Positions 9,207 through 21,499 of a stretch of 64,000 nt of DNA are shown here, piece after piece. The stretch comes from Annona cherimola (Eukaryota > Streptophyta > Magnoliopsida > Magnoliales > Annonaceae), in assembly GCA_030490835.1 (NCBI GenBank), contig CM059975.1, positions 52,009,174 through 52,073,173 on the forward strand, read 5' to 3'. Numbering within the stretch: the stretch's first letter is position 1; each line of letters begins with the position of its first letter. Below the pieces are notes generated by a model that saw only the letters and a program-made list of their open reading frames with translations, made no database searches and was not told where the DNA came from. Position numbers and translations under genes: made by a program.

Positions 9207-10508
9207 TTAATTGCTTGTAAGTTGGAAGGTGAAGGCTTAATGAATGCTCTTGCTAACCTTCTTCATTTCAGTTGATGTGCTTTGAATAATGGAGGAGTTA
9301 TTTCGAATGTTAGGAGGTAGGTGACACGCATTAAATGTGCCAATGTTCAAATTTTTTCGATCGTTACAGTGCAAGTCGCATTGGGAGTCGACTTCGACTG
9401 TGACTTCACCCCAGTCGCACACTGAAGTCGACTTAGGGTGAGACTTCGATTGGGGTATTTTAACTTCATAAGTCCTTCGAATTGCAGTGTTCCTCAAGTT
9501 CCATATTGGGTTGACTTGGTCCTCGACTTGATCCAAGTCGCATGTAGAGTCGCTTGGGATGCGACTTCGCGTATATCCTTTCCAGTTAGTGGAATTATGT
9601 AACTCCTAAGTCGACTTGGCTGTAGAATTTCGCTCAAGTTGTTGGTGAAGTTGACTTGGCTGTGTGACTTCACCTCTTACTTGAATATTTAAACATCAAG
9701 AAATGTGCTTCAACATCTTTAGTCTTCCAAGTCCTTGACTTCAATCGACTTGGTCTTGAACTCCATCCAAGTTGTTTGGCAGAGTTGACTTGGATGTGTA
9801 ACTTGACTTTTTGTACTTTGTGTTTAAATTTTGGCTTAGATCTTCAAAAACACAAGTCAAGGTTTAAGGTCGACTTGGTCTTTGACTTCGCTTAAGTCGC
9901 AGGGTGGAGTCGACTTGGGTTGCGACTTTTCTCGTTCAACTTTGAGTCAATGAAAACATCAACCCCTTAAGTCGACTTGGCTGTCGACTTCGCCCAAGTC
10001 GCAAATGGAGTTGACTTAGGTTTGTAACTTGACTTGTTGATACTTCAAACTTGCATTCTTTCAACCTTAGTTGAAGTTTAAGGTTGAGTTGGTCTTTGAC
10101 TTCGTTCAAGTCGCAGGGTGGAGTCGACTTGGGTTGCGACTTCACTTGTTCAACTTTGAGTTAGTGAAAACATCAACCCCCTAAGTTGACTTGGCTGTCG
10201 ACTTCGCTTAAGTCACAAACGGAGTCAACTTGTGTTTACGACTTGACATGCCTGCACTTTAGATTTTGCATTCTTTCAACCTAAGTTGCAATTTAAGGTT
10301 GACTTAGGTATAGAATTGACCCAAGTGGTATGTCCGAGTTGACTTGACTGTGGAACTTAGTTTTCTTTGCTTTAACAATTGAAAATTTCATCTTGAAACT
10401 AGTTCACCAAATGTGTTAGTAACCTTTAGTACTCAAAGTTAGGTTGTTAATCATCAAAACATAGATTACTCTCGATTTTCTAGTTGATTTCTAGTTGAGT
10501 TCACAACA
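9207..10508 (-). mobile_element. Truncated 3' LTR of the minus-strand Sirevirus
   Basis: Inverted LTR ending CACAACA at 10508. Its left end lacks about 480 bp present in the partner LTR at 17896-18378. It is rich in AAGTCGACTTGG palindromes (9369-10330). It has no E-type solo LTR insertion, unlike its partner. Confidence 0.8.
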
Positions 10509-10990
10509 ATCTTCTCATTTTAATGATTGACAAAACCAAGTTTGAGTTAACCTTTCTCTCTTGGATATTAACAAATTTAACATTTCATGTGAGTGCAAGA
10601 CTTAAAATATCATAGAGTATAAACTTTTAGCACTTGTTGAGCATGTCAATCAAATATATTCATTTCACAACACAATACATTCATTTAACACATTTATCAA
10701 AGTATTCAAAACATTCATGCAAAATATTCGAGATGTTTTTATACCTCTAAACATTCAAGTGTACCTCCAAAACATTCAAGAAGTCCAAAAATCCAAAATA
10801 TATTCTACCTTTCCTAAATACAATTCACTCAAACATTTCTTCTTTTTCCACATGACACATGAGTTACTTCTACATGAAGGTAGACTTGTATGATCCTTTG
10901 GTAATAAAAAAATCTTCATTCGAATCGATTATCGGTTGGTCTTCCTTAAATCCGCTTCAAAACATTTTAATAAATTATTTTAAATTCATT
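10509..10990 (-). other. Decayed PPT and 3' non-coding part of the minus-strand Sirevirus
   Basis: ATCTTCTCATTTTAATGATTG at 10509-10529 aligns with the ATCTCCCCCTTTTTGATGATTG at 49169, so it is the eroded polypurine tract. The following AT-rich stretch has no ORF and resembles the non-coding sequence before Sirevirus LTRs. Confidence 0.65.
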
Positions 10991-13030
10991 TGATAAAATT
11001 AAATATTATTTGGAAATCAAAATTTTCTTTTCCATTATAATGCAACAATTTCCACATTTTTTCCTATTTTCATAAGGATTTGCTTATGATAAAGAAATTC
11101 CCACATCTCTCAATATTTTTCCTTACTTCCATATGGATTTGCTTATGATAAAACAATCCCCACATATTACAACATTTTTCCTTACTTTCATATGGAATTG
11201 CTTATGATAAAGCAATTCTGACATAATCCATGGTTGCGATATAAAAAATATAAAATCATTTTCAAAAAGTTTGCTTGATCACCTCTGTTTTGCTTCAATC
11301 TGAATCCTTTATCCTTTCCTTTCTTTTTCCTATACAAGTGAAAAGGATATATATACTTTATCATATATATGTTATATTCATTTATGACCTTATTTTCCTC
11401 CATAATTTCTTATAGAGGTTAACCTTAAAAATATTTGGTCATTATTTCCTTATATGAATTTTTATCGATAAATCCTTAAAAATTCCATCCTTAGATTTAA
11501 ATATTAATTTCAAAATTTCTCCAAAATCATGCTGTTTACTGGAGCAAATCACTGTTCACCTGAGGTTATTGTTCACAGTAACGTGGGTGTTCATAGGTTC
11601 CAAAAATTGACATTTTTTCCAAAAATAAAAAATACCATGATATAACTTATGCTTATTATATCATGGGAAAATTCATAAAATTTGAATTTATCATTATTTA
11701 CTTGGCTAAATAAATCACTTTCTCCATATACTAAAAATCAACATAAATTCACTTAAGCATAATCCTTAATTCCAAAAATCATGAAATTAATATATCATCA
11801 TTCCAATATCATATTTATCATACTCGTATATCCTAAATCATCATTTATAAATTTTGGAGCATTATTTTCACATATCATATGCTATCTTCCCGAATGCTTG
11901 CTCCAAATTTTTGATGTTTTAGCATAATTTCGATTAAGCATTATTACTATACTTATTCTCTCATGATTAGACATTATCTAAGCATTATTTTACCCTACTT
12001 AACATCCAAAAGAAATTTGGATGAAAACCACTTACCCGAAGTGGAGATATCCCATTTTTCTCACATTTTCTCTCTCTAACTTCCTCCTTTTCTTCCTTGG
12101 ACGTGTGGGACGGTTTTGGGAGCTGAAATTTCTCAAGTGGAGCTGGGATTTTGATGCCTTGGACGTTCATCCTGCTGCCCTATTTATAGGGCTTGATCTT
12201 TCAAAAAATTGGATTTTACCCCCTTGCTTGAGGTAGTTAATTATAAAAATGTATTTTTTTATAATTTTAAAAAATGCATTGAGCCAAGAGAAGCTACCCT
12301 ATGCCTACTCTAGCCCACCCTATTCATCCCTTCTATTTATTTATTTATTTATTTTTAAACTTATTTAATTTAAGCTAAATAAATCCTAACCGTTGATTTT
12401 GGATAATGATGATTATGGACCATTGATTTGGTCAAATTTTCCCAAACACCCCCTTCCACATCCCTGCTGCAGCTTCTGCTTTATTTAATATTTAATTTTT
12501 TTTTATTATTTATTTAAATAAAAAGTCAGAAGTAACATTTATGAAAAAGATAAGTTACTTTTTGATCTTCATTTGACGTTTTATCTTGACCCTTGATTTG
12601 TGATTTTCATCACATCTTACCCCATTCATCATGTCCATCATGAATTTTTAACCATCTATAAAAAATTTCATCGAAATCTGACGCCCGGATTGCAAATTAT
12701 GAATTTTTCTTTATTTTTCCACAAAAATCCAAATTTGGATTAAAATATCCAAAAGAATTGCTATTTCGTCCTGTAGTGATTAAATCTCTATTTTTTTGTG
12801 ATTAATTTAATCAAAGTGATTAACTCTTAATCACATGTCTTAATTCTCGGTTACTATTCACAAGTACTATTCACGTGGGTTAAATTCCTATGCATTTCTT
12901 TAACCTCTAATACACACATTTGCAAATATAACATATTTCATGAATTTTATTTATCATAAAAATAAGTACAAAAATCTAGGGTTTACAATCCTAGGTTTAC
13001 ATGTGTTATTCTAGGATTGTGGGTTTCATA
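10991..13030 (-). mobile_element. Inverted chromovirus-like LTR, 5' part
   Basis: The right end GGGTTTCATA (13021-13030) is the reverse complement of TATGAAACCC. This is the LTR start seen as TGTGAAACCC at 46582 and TATGATACCC at 39894. The interior near 11400-11580 matches 63760-64000, including the repeated phrase ACTGTTCAC. The left end, about 10,990, is not exact, and the LTR 3' part is missing. Confidence 0.7.
11045..11221. repeat. Three 59-bp tandem units
   Basis: GGATTTGCTTATGATAAA-like words begin at 11076, 11135 and 11194, an exact 59-base step. The rest of each unit (CAACATTTTTCCTTACTTTCATAT) also repeats, with mismatches. Confidence 0.88.
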
Positions 13031-13795
13031 ATGGGAGAGAGGATGAAAGTAGATGGTTGCCTAGCTAGCTTCTATCCAAAAGAATGTCATAATTTTAATT
13101 AATGCATCGCATTGTTTATGACATACCCTGGACGGGTATGAGAAGCATGTTTTAAGATATACCCTCGAGCGGGTATAATGTGGCTTTCCATAAATTGTTT
13201 ATGAAATGGTTTCTACTCCATTGGTAGTTGATCACTTGTTAAGTGTCTTCAACCGAATGGAGAGAAATGCATTTAAACAAATTTTCCTTGAAAATGAATT
13301 GCCTGAAAACCTTACAGCTTGCTTATTGAGTTTCGACTCACAATTTTATTTTTCAAATCCTAAAGACAGGTGAAGGGGAGAACTATGCAAGGAGCACAGG
13401 TAGAGATTCAAGAAAGAAATGAATATGTACAAGTTATCTGTGATTGAACTCTATGAATTATATGGTCGTATGTCTAATGAAATTAATGTGATTTAATGCT
13501 GTATAAGAATTATATTATATTTATGACTATGTGGTGATTGTGACTATAAATAGCGAAAAAAATTATGGTCAATTGTTAAGAATGATTTATTATGAAATGG
13601 TTAAGCATGGAAAGTTATGAGATCATATGTGTATATTTCAAATGGAATGTATAAAATGTTATAAACTCCTAAGGAGTTAAGATAAAGTGGATAATATCCA
13701 AATAGCTCGTCGTGTGACAGGGCAACAACTCTCATCACTTTTACCAATCGATAGATCTTGGAGTAAGGTTGTGACGCTTGGGCTGGGGCGCCACA
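13031..13795 (+). mobile_element. Chromovirus LTR, 3' fragment
   Basis: It matches the end of the 46582-53742 LTR, with GTTGCCTAGCTAGCTTC at 13054, GCTTATTGAGTTTCGACTC near 13320, GACAGGTGAAGG near 13365, and the end GGGGCGCCACA at 13795. The 5' three quarters of this LTR are absent; the inverted LTR at 10991-13030 stands in their place. Confidence 0.82.
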
Positions 13796-15689
13796 AATTC
13801 ATTCCTTTTACCAATTCAGTTGTTGTGAGGCAAATTAGTGTGCTGTCTTCTTCTATCCTTGCTATACAATAAATTCTAGCATAATTTGCATCTTCCTGTT
13901 CATTATTTGAGGAACTACTTGTAGATAATGAGTCTTCATTTACGTACATTCCTCTGTCTTAGATAATATAGATAAAGACTTGCATGAACTCATGTTTGAA
14001 AGATTAGGTATTGATTAATGTAAGATTAACCAGTCCGGCTGAAGACATTTAACTTACCGCTACTTAGGGGCAACCTAGGGTTTAGTTAGGGGAGTATTAG
14101 TTTCTTTTTACTATTTTTGATTTTGTTTTTAGGATTTTGATTCTTTATAATTTGGAGTTTTCGTTTGGTGTTTTGCAGGAACTCGCTTAGAAAGTATGCA
14201 GTTTGAAAATCTCAATGCTCAAACAGGGAAGTTAACATCTCTCATTCCTTAAAATTTCTTGTTTAATTTTGATATATTTTTTAATTAAATGATTGCATTG
14301 AGGACAATGCTAGTTTCAAGCGTAGGGGTACATGAGTTGCATTATTTTTCTAACTATTCCTTTCACTACCTGATGGTTACACTGAAATCTTGCACTTAAT
14401 TTTTGTCGCATTTTCAATTTTTTTTTTAAAATCTTTAGTAATTCTTGTACGAATCTAGACACTAGATTGATTGAGACTCAACTTTGAACTCTTGTTGTTC
14501 CTTTAAGTAGATCACAATTGGAATTTCAAAAACTTTGAGTTAGGCAAATAATTAAACTCTAGTGAGATGTTGGATTTGTTTTTGAACACATGCTTATTGA
14601 AAATACTCCTATTTTTATCCAAGATTGCTTGATGAAATTGATGTACCAAGGCAACAATTCTGTTTTTTTCAAACTTAAAGTAATTCTTTTTAATTCATCA
14701 AGATTGTTTCTAATACACACAATTGGTTAATTAAAAAGGTAATTTTTCCCATATGCATGAGAATCTCATTTTGGTTAAAAAATTTTCAAGATTAATACTC
14801 AACTTATTTATGGAATATAATTAATGCATTCCTTTGTTTGATGAGCTTATTTCTGAGAGCAGTTCTATTGTTTACCCTCGTTAAGCTTGGATTTAAATTT
14901 CTTTGACACTTAATTCCCACTTTTCGAATTGAATCAACTTTGAATTTGAATTTGAGCTGAAAAGCATCATGGGAATGAGTTAACTACATGACTTATGCAA
15001 AAATGAAAAAATAAAGAAAATGACTCCCTAGATACCTTGAAATTTGGTGATGAGAGTTATTATCAGACTTGATTTGAAAAAATAAAACAAAATAAAAAAA
15101 TGCTAAACTAAGGGTAAGAATAGGTTTAAAAATAATAATAAAAGCACTAAGTGTGGAGGTAATTCAATTTTCTTATACATATAAGGCTCAAATCAGTGTG
15201 AAAATGATTCGATTTTGAATTTTTAATTCATGATCTTAATATAACCGTTGTCCAATTAAAGTCCTTATGATTCTATGATTTAGTCAAGTGAGTCAGTGCT
15301 TTGATGTCAGGATTTGATGAGATATATGTGAGGTTTTTTTTTGTGTTACTACCATTAATTGAATGATTAAATGTATATATTAAACAACTAGATAAAAAGA
15401 GAAGGATAAATAAGAAATAGGAGTTTGTATTGCAGAAGTTTTTGAACTATTAAAGATTGAAAGCAGAAAAGTAATAGTGTGTAGAGTGTTAGTTGAGTGA
15501 GAAGGGATTTTTGATTTGGGATTTTAACAAGTGCTAAGTTTCAAAGTTTTTGATTTCATATTCACACTTGTTTTTTATTTGTACTCACTTTTTGCTCAAA
15601 ATTTTAGAAAGGACCAATTCTTGAAATTTTATGATTTGATTATTTTGTATTTTCTTGAGGATAAGCAAAGGTTCAAGCGTGGAGGTATT
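13796..15689 (+). mobile_element. Athila/Tat-like element, 3' untranslated internal region
   Basis: CCGGCTGAAGACATTTAAC and TAGGGGCAACCTAGGGTTTAG (14034-14085) match the block that follows integrase in plant Athila/Tat elements (family knowledge). GAGGACAATGCTAGTTTCAAG near 14300 and AGGATAAGCAAAGGTTCAAG near 15658 are the usual phrases before the 3' LTR. The latter leads into the purine tract GCGTGGAGGTATT beside the LTR at 15690. No gag or pol ORF survives. A short Ser/Glu-rich frame on the minus strand (about 13796-13949) is of unknown meaning. Confidence 0.7.
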
Positions 15690-16982
15690 TGTTATGTCAC
15701 TTTTATACTATTTATTTTGGATAATAATTGGTTAAGAAATTAAGTGTTTAATATCATTTGAATCATATTTTGATTGATTAAACTTAGTTTTATAAACACT
15801 TACCAACTGATATAATTTGTGCAAAGCGGGAGAAGTATGTGCACTTTCGGTGTAAATAAGGTTAAATAACAAGCCTCAATGAAAGCGAGAGTTGGCAAAT
15901 TTAAGACTCACATCTGAAGCAAAACTGAATTTAAAGCAAGACACTATTCATACACAGTTACTGTTCATGTTGTACTGTTCATGAGTAAACTGTTATGCGT
16001 GAACTATTAGCACACATTGTTTGCAGTGCACTGTTTACGCGCACTATTCACCACCATGTAAACACTTGTGGGGAATGTCCTAAGGCATCCTAAAAAGTCT
16101 TTGGAGCTTGAGTTGAGGTCCAAAGAGCGAGAGAAGGTGTAGAGCATGATGCAAGGAGCAAGATGGCAAGTTGCTTGGAGCGGTCGAGACACAATTGGGG
16201 CTTCCAATTAATAACATTTTCCTTTTTTGCTTTCTTCTTATTTTAATTGTCTTGTTTATGATGGAGATTGGATACATTATTATTTTGTGTTTGATTTTGA
16301 TTATAAACATGCTAGGCTAAACCTGTTAACTAGGGTTTAGGATGTAGCATGTGTTCGATGTAACGGGTATTATGGTTTGATTATTTTAGGTATTTTGTGT
16401 TAATTTAATATCTTAGGATTAAATGATTACTTGGTATGAAGGTCTACACTTTATCAATGATTCTCATATATTAAGTGATGAAAATGAGAGGTGGAAGTCT
16501 AATATACAAAAATCAAGATATTAAATCTAAAAATCTAAGACCATGAGAGTAGACATGATGACATTGAGAAATTTCATGAACTTATGCAGAATTTAATGGA
16601 TTCTAATTGACTTAATCCCTTGAGCATAGTTGGTTAAGAAGATTATAGTATGCCTTGTAGGTTTGAGAGAAGGTACAAAGATAATATAGTGATAGTTCTC
16701 CTTTAGCACATTATCCGCATTAAGTAAGCACTCCACATATCCGTTGGAAAAAACTATGTGAAAACCTAGATTTTCTAAGTGCTCTCAATCTTGTGATTTC
16801 TAATATCTATTCTGCATTATACATTCAACTTTTTTTTGCTATTCTTTCTTTTTCTTACCTTATTCTCTTGATTTTGGTGATAAAGTGTTTAAATCTAATA
16901 TCTTAAGTCCTAAATTCTCTGTGGATCGATATTTTATATACTACAATCTACGACTTGTGCACTTACAGTGAGAGTGCGAACA
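15690..16982 (+). mobile_element. Athila/Tat-like 3' LTR (1.3 kb)
   Basis: It starts TGTTATGTCACTTTTATAC just after GTGGAGGTATT and ends GTGAGAGTGCGAACA. The last 100 bp (ACTACAATCTACGACTTGTGC) match the ends of the longer LTRs at 37297 and 56879 and the inverted LTRs at 18619 and 58189. It is nearly colinear with the inverted solo LTR 18619-19937. It is inserted in the gag of the minus-strand Sirevirus. Confidence 0.85.
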
Positions 16983-17846
16983 GGAAATCTTCTATTGTTG
17001 TTTCTGTCTTTCTTCTCTTGCCTTTCTTTAGGCTTCCATCTTGTCTAAAACACTTGGTTACTTCTTTCTTATTTTGTTTTGTGCTCCTCTCCTTGAAACC
17101 TTTGGATGAGCTAATATTCTTTCCTTTCTTCATGAATCTTCTGAATTTTCTTGTAAAGAGAATAATCTCCTCATCTTCATTCTGTGATGATGAGATGGAT
17201 TTATTTAAGCTTTGTGTGGCTTTTAATGCAATGACTCTCTTTATTTGATGATGCTTTACATTTCTTTTCTTAATTAGCTTATGTGACATGAGTAAACTAA
17301 TTAGGTTTTCTAACTTCAGCATGTTGAGGTCTTTTGCCTCTTAAATTGTAGTAATCTTGAGGGTCCAAGATTCAGGAAGAGCTCTCAAAATCTTCATGAC
17401 TTGTTCAGATTCAGAAATTGCCTTTTCTATGACTTTCAAAGCATTAGTAATTTTGGAAAATCTGAAAAACATTTCAGATATATTTTCTGTGTCATACATT
17501 TTGGAAGTTTCTAACTCTCCAATCAAGATATTTCTTTTGTCCCTTGGACCTGATAAGTATCCTCATATATTAAGGTTAGAGTGTCCCATATCTCCTTAGC
17601 AGTTAAGCAAGAAGACACTCTATCAAAATTGTTAACACACAAAATGGAAAGTTTATTGCTTTGACATTACTCTTTCCCAGTCTACACCCTATCTTCGATG
17701 CCTATTCAAGAATCAATATTAGTTGCCATGATAAAGTTGTTTTATTCTCAACTTCTAGTAACCAAAGTTACTACCATCAAATAGAGGTGACCTTGTGAAA
17801 GAATGACTTTCATAAATGCAGGGATGAAAATTGATCAGGATGCCAT
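16983..17846 (-). pseudogene. Sirevirus gag, 5' part, degraded
   Basis: On the minus strand it reads, from the start, FTRSPLFDGSNFGY (the conserved gag N-terminus), then VSSCLTAKEIWDTLTLIYED, then ENISEMFFRFSKITNALK with MKILRALPESWTLKITTI (the UBN2/copia gag core). After that come a linker with LFTRKFRRFMKKGKN and a KCFRQ-type remnant of the zinc knuckle. The largest open pieces are 16963-17322 and 17341-17526. The start lies near 17846, after the PBS. It is cut on its 3' side by the Athila/Tat-like LTR ending at 16982. Gag would form the particle shell. Confidence 0.85.
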
Positions 17847-17879
17847 TATAATAAATCTCTTTGATGCAAACTCAGAGAT

Positions 17880-17893
17880 CTACTCTAATACCA
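17880..17893 (-). promoter_or_regulatory. Primer binding site for initiator methionine tRNA
   Basis: On the minus strand TGGTATTAGAGTAG follows the LTR end by two bases. It is close to TGGTATCAGAGC, the complement of the plant initiator-Met tRNA 3' end used by copia elements. This fixes the adjoining LTR as the 5' LTR. Confidence 0.85.
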
Positions 17894-17895
17894 CT

Positions 17896-20770
17896 TGTTG
17901 TAACTAAACCCCTTGCAGACCATGTCACCTTAAATGAAAGTGAGGAAGGTAATAAAGCAAATAGAATAATAATAGCAGACACAAAAAATTATAATGGTTT
18001 AGGATAACCCTCCCTATTCTACTCTTCAAAGAGCACACTTTTGTGTCTTAGGTTACACTATACCAACAGATATACAACTAGAGTCGTTTCTCTCTTCTAG
18101 TTTATAGCTCTAGGGGGGCCTTTATAATCACACCATAAGTAAATGGTAAGCCATATTCCAACCGTTCACTACTTGTCTCTACTTGGCCTTGGGCTCCAAC
18201 ACGAAGCCAAGTAGGATTACAAGAGAATAGATTAAAAAAAAGAATTCTACATGTTACAGATTGTGTAGAGAAAGTTTCATCACAGGGAAGAACTTTGTAA
18301 GGCTTGAGATTGATGAGAAGTTTTAGCACTTGTTGTGAAAATCATAGTTTTTCTTTTGGGGCACTTAATGATCACTTAATTGCTTATAAGTATGAAGGTG
18401 AAGACTCAATGAATTCTCTTGCTAACTTCTTCACTCCACTTGACGTGCTTTGAATAATGAAGTTGTTTTGAATGTTAGGAGGTAGGTGGCACGCATTAAA
18501 TGTTCCAACATTCGAATTTTTTTGACTGTCATAGTGCAAGTCGCATCTAAAGTTGATTTCGAGTTCACCTAAGTCACAAACTGAAGTTGCCTTGGGGTAC
18601 AACTTCAGTTGAGGCATTTGTTCGTAATCTCACCACAAGTACATAGGTAGTAGATTATAGTACATAAAATATCGATTCACAGAAAATTTGGAACTCAAGG
18701 CGTAGGACCTAAACACTTTATAACCCAAATCTAAAGAATAAGATCAGGAGAAAGAAGAATAGAAAAAAGAAAAGTTAATCTATACAACATAGAATATGGA
18801 TTAGAAATCATAAAATTGAGAGAACCTAGGATTTCAAGTTTCACATATATCTTTTGCAACAGATATATGGAGTGCTTATTTAATCTGGATATTATGTGTT
18901 AAAAGAGAATAAATCCTAAATTATCCTTACACCTTTTCTAAAAACCTATAAGGCGTAATCCTAATGCATTCTTAAACATCTATTCTCATGGGATTAAGTC
19001 AATTAGGATTCATTAAGTTCTATGACTGCTCATGGGATTCCTCAAGGTTATTATGCTTATTTTTATGGTATTAGATTTTTATGTTTAATATCTCGATTAT
19101 CACCTAATATATGGGATTCATTACAAAAGTATAAGCCTTCACACCAAGTAGATATTAAACCATAAGGTATTAAATTAACGTAATATCCTTCTTAAATAAT
19201 CAAAACTATAATATCCGCTACATTGTATGCATGCTATGTTCTAAACCCTAGATAACGGATTTAACCAAGCATGTTTATGATTAACTCAAATATAAAATAA
19301 AATTATATCTCAAACTCATCAGAAACAAGACAATAAAATTAAAAGAAAAGAAGAAAGGAGAGCTTATTGATTGGAAGTTCTAATGGTGTCTTGATAACTC
19401 CAAGCAACATGCGTTGCTCCTTGTCTCCTGCTCTATGCCTTCTCTCACTCTTCAGACATCAACCCAAGCTCTAGGAATATTTTAAGATGATTGGGACATG
19501 TACAAGTGCTATTTACTCAAAGGATTTGCATAAAACTAATGCAATTGTGGAATAATTGCGTAACTCTATTACACCTAAAAATGTATTAGGTCTCTAAACT
19601 TGCACAAACATTGTGTATGAATTGAGAAACTCCTGTTTTGATCAGACCTAAGAAGAAATTAGGTCACATGTGAAGCATATTTTAACCTATGTTGATCACT
19701 ATTTTGCCTCAACTCGATTCTTCTAAATCATCAAATGAAGTAGGTCTTGGTCCTCATGCTTTGACTCTTTGAGAATCATGCGTGTTTTGCACCGATTTCA
19801 CCTAATTTTGCACATACAACTCAATTGTGAGTGTTTATAGTAAATAAAGATCAATCAAAATATAATTTGAATCATCTTAAACACTTAAATTCATCGTAAT
19901 TAATATTTGAAATACATAATGTAAAAGTGACTCAATAGCATTTTCACTTCATCAGTCCTCCTTCGAATTGCAGTGCTCCTCAAGTTCCATATTAGGTCGA
20001 CTTGGTCCTCGACTTGACCCAAGTCGCATGTGGAGTCGACTTGGGGTGCAACTTTGTATGTATCCTTTCCAGTCAGTGGAATTATGTAACCCCTATATTG
20101 ACTTAGCTGTGGAACTTCACTCAAGTCGGTGATGAAGTCGACTTGGCTATGCAACTTCACCTCCTACATGAATATTTAAACATCAAGAAATTTACTTCAG
20201 TAGCTTTAGTCTTCTTAGTCCTTAATTCAATTGACTTGATCTTGGACTCCATCCAAGTCGTTTGGCTGAGTCGACTTGGATGTGCAACTTGACTTTTGGC
20301 ACTTGGTGTTTAAATTTTGGCTCAGATCTTTAGAAACACAAGTTGGAGTTTGAGGCCAACTTGGTTTTTGACTTTGCTCAAGTCGCAGGGTAGATTGGAC
20401 TTGGGTTGCAACTTCGCTCGTTCAACTTTGAGTCAGTGAAAACATGCAACCCCCAAAATTGACTTAGCTATTGACTTCGCCTAAATGATAAACAGAGTTG
20501 ATTTGGGTTTGTGACTTGATTTGTCAGCACTTCAGATCTTGCATTCTTTCCATCTAAGTTGCAGTTTAAGGTTGACTTTTGTATAAACTTGACCGAAGTT
20601 GCATGTTTGAGTTGACTTGATTGTGGGACTTGGTATGCTTTGCTTTCATAATCAAAATTTCCATCTTGAAACCACTTCGCCAAATGTGTTAGTAACCTTT
20701 AATACTCAACGTTGAGTTGTTAATCATCAAAATATACATTACTCTTGATTTTTTAATTGAGTTCACAACA
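17896..20770 (-). mobile_element. 5' LTR of the minus-strand Sirevirus, split by a solo LTR
   Basis: Inverted LTR from TGTTGTAACTAAACC (17896) to TTCACAACA (20770). Without the insertion at 18619-19937 it is about 1.55 kb. It contains the shared blocks CCCTATTCTACTCTTC near 18013 and degraded AAGTCGACTT palindromes near 18537-20620. Confidence 0.85.
18619..19937 (-). mobile_element. Athila/Tat-like solo LTR with GCATT target duplication
   Basis: 1319 bp, starting TGTTCGTAATCTCACC, the reverse complement of the GAGTGCGAACA end. It ends AAAGTGACTCAATA, where AAAGTGACATAACA is expected, so the terminal CA is mutated. GCATT lies at 18614-18618 and 19938-19942. The empty site is present in the partner LTR near 9455. 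Confidence 0.92.
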
Positions 20771-21499
20771 ATTTTGGTAAGTGGCCCTAGAATAATAGTC
20801 ACATGTTTTAATTTTAGAATTCATGGTGAATATTTTGCCACATTTAGATGGAATTTTGTTGGGATGAGTTATGTGACAGCTGAACGTAACACATGTCAAT
20901 TTCATGCAAACATTATCCAAAGACTTTTGGACCCCATGTTATATTATGCTGAATAGATGAGTGACCCATGTATGTTGCCGGTCAATCTTCTCAGGATGGA
21001 TTTTAGACCGGTCCAAATTTTTTTTTTACTATTTTTCAAATTTTTTTTATAAATATGTTAATCTAGTTGTATTTAACCTATAAACTAAGTTTTACCATTT
21101 TTGGATATGTGTATATATTTATTTTAAAATTTTAAGAATGGGGGTACTTAAGTCATTTTAAATAAAAATTTTCAAAAAACAGAAAATATATTTTTGGGAC
21201 CGATTTAATAAAATCAGAACTCAATTGTTTATGGCCAAATGTTTTTTCGTTTGATTTAAGAATGTTGCTCATTCCTATAATGATACTTAATTATCATTAT
21301 GATGATGGTTAATTAATTATTCTGTTTAAAGGTGAAAATCATGTCCAGTTACCTTAATGATATGATTTCAAAATTAATGAATGGAGTGGATCATTACAAT
21401 GATAAAAATTGGATTTAGTATGGAATAAAATGAGCTGAGATACAACTTATGCACGATACTCATGCTGATTGGTTTAAAATGAAAGAACTTGTCTTATAG
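20771..21499. other. Unassigned AT-rich stretch
   Basis: No ORF above 80 codons and no LTR terminus. The one open frame, 20717-20956, shows no family motif. Confidence 0.5.

Larger units (their letters stand above)
9207..20770 (-). mobile_element. Old minus-strand Sirevirus-like element, broken by nested insertions
   Basis: I join these parts by homology and order. The 3' LTR is at 9207-10508, followed rightwards by an inverted purine tract. The gag start, PBS and 5' LTR are at 16983-20770. The two LTRs share long colinear stretches, for example TTAATTGCTTGTAAG... at 9207 and 18378, and CTCCTTCGAATTGCAGTG near 9470 and 19955. Between them lie chromovirus LTR pieces and an Athila/Tat-like 3' end. 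Pol was not found in the gap, so it was lost. Confidence 0.7.

Noticed and set aside
7685..10330. Regular short repeats suggestive of a CRISPR array
   Set aside because: The words are palindromic, vary in spacing and sequence, and lie within plant retrotransposon LTRs. No cas genes and a eukaryotic context.
13677..13949. Minus-strand Ser/Glu-rich ORF as a pararetroviral or transposase remnant
   Set aside because: About half of it is the complement of a chromovirus LTR end. The rest is too short and compositionally biased to assign.
16955..17248. 97-codon plus-strand ORF with a hydrophobic look
   Set aside because: It is antisense to the degraded gag, which has clear family motifs on the minus strand.
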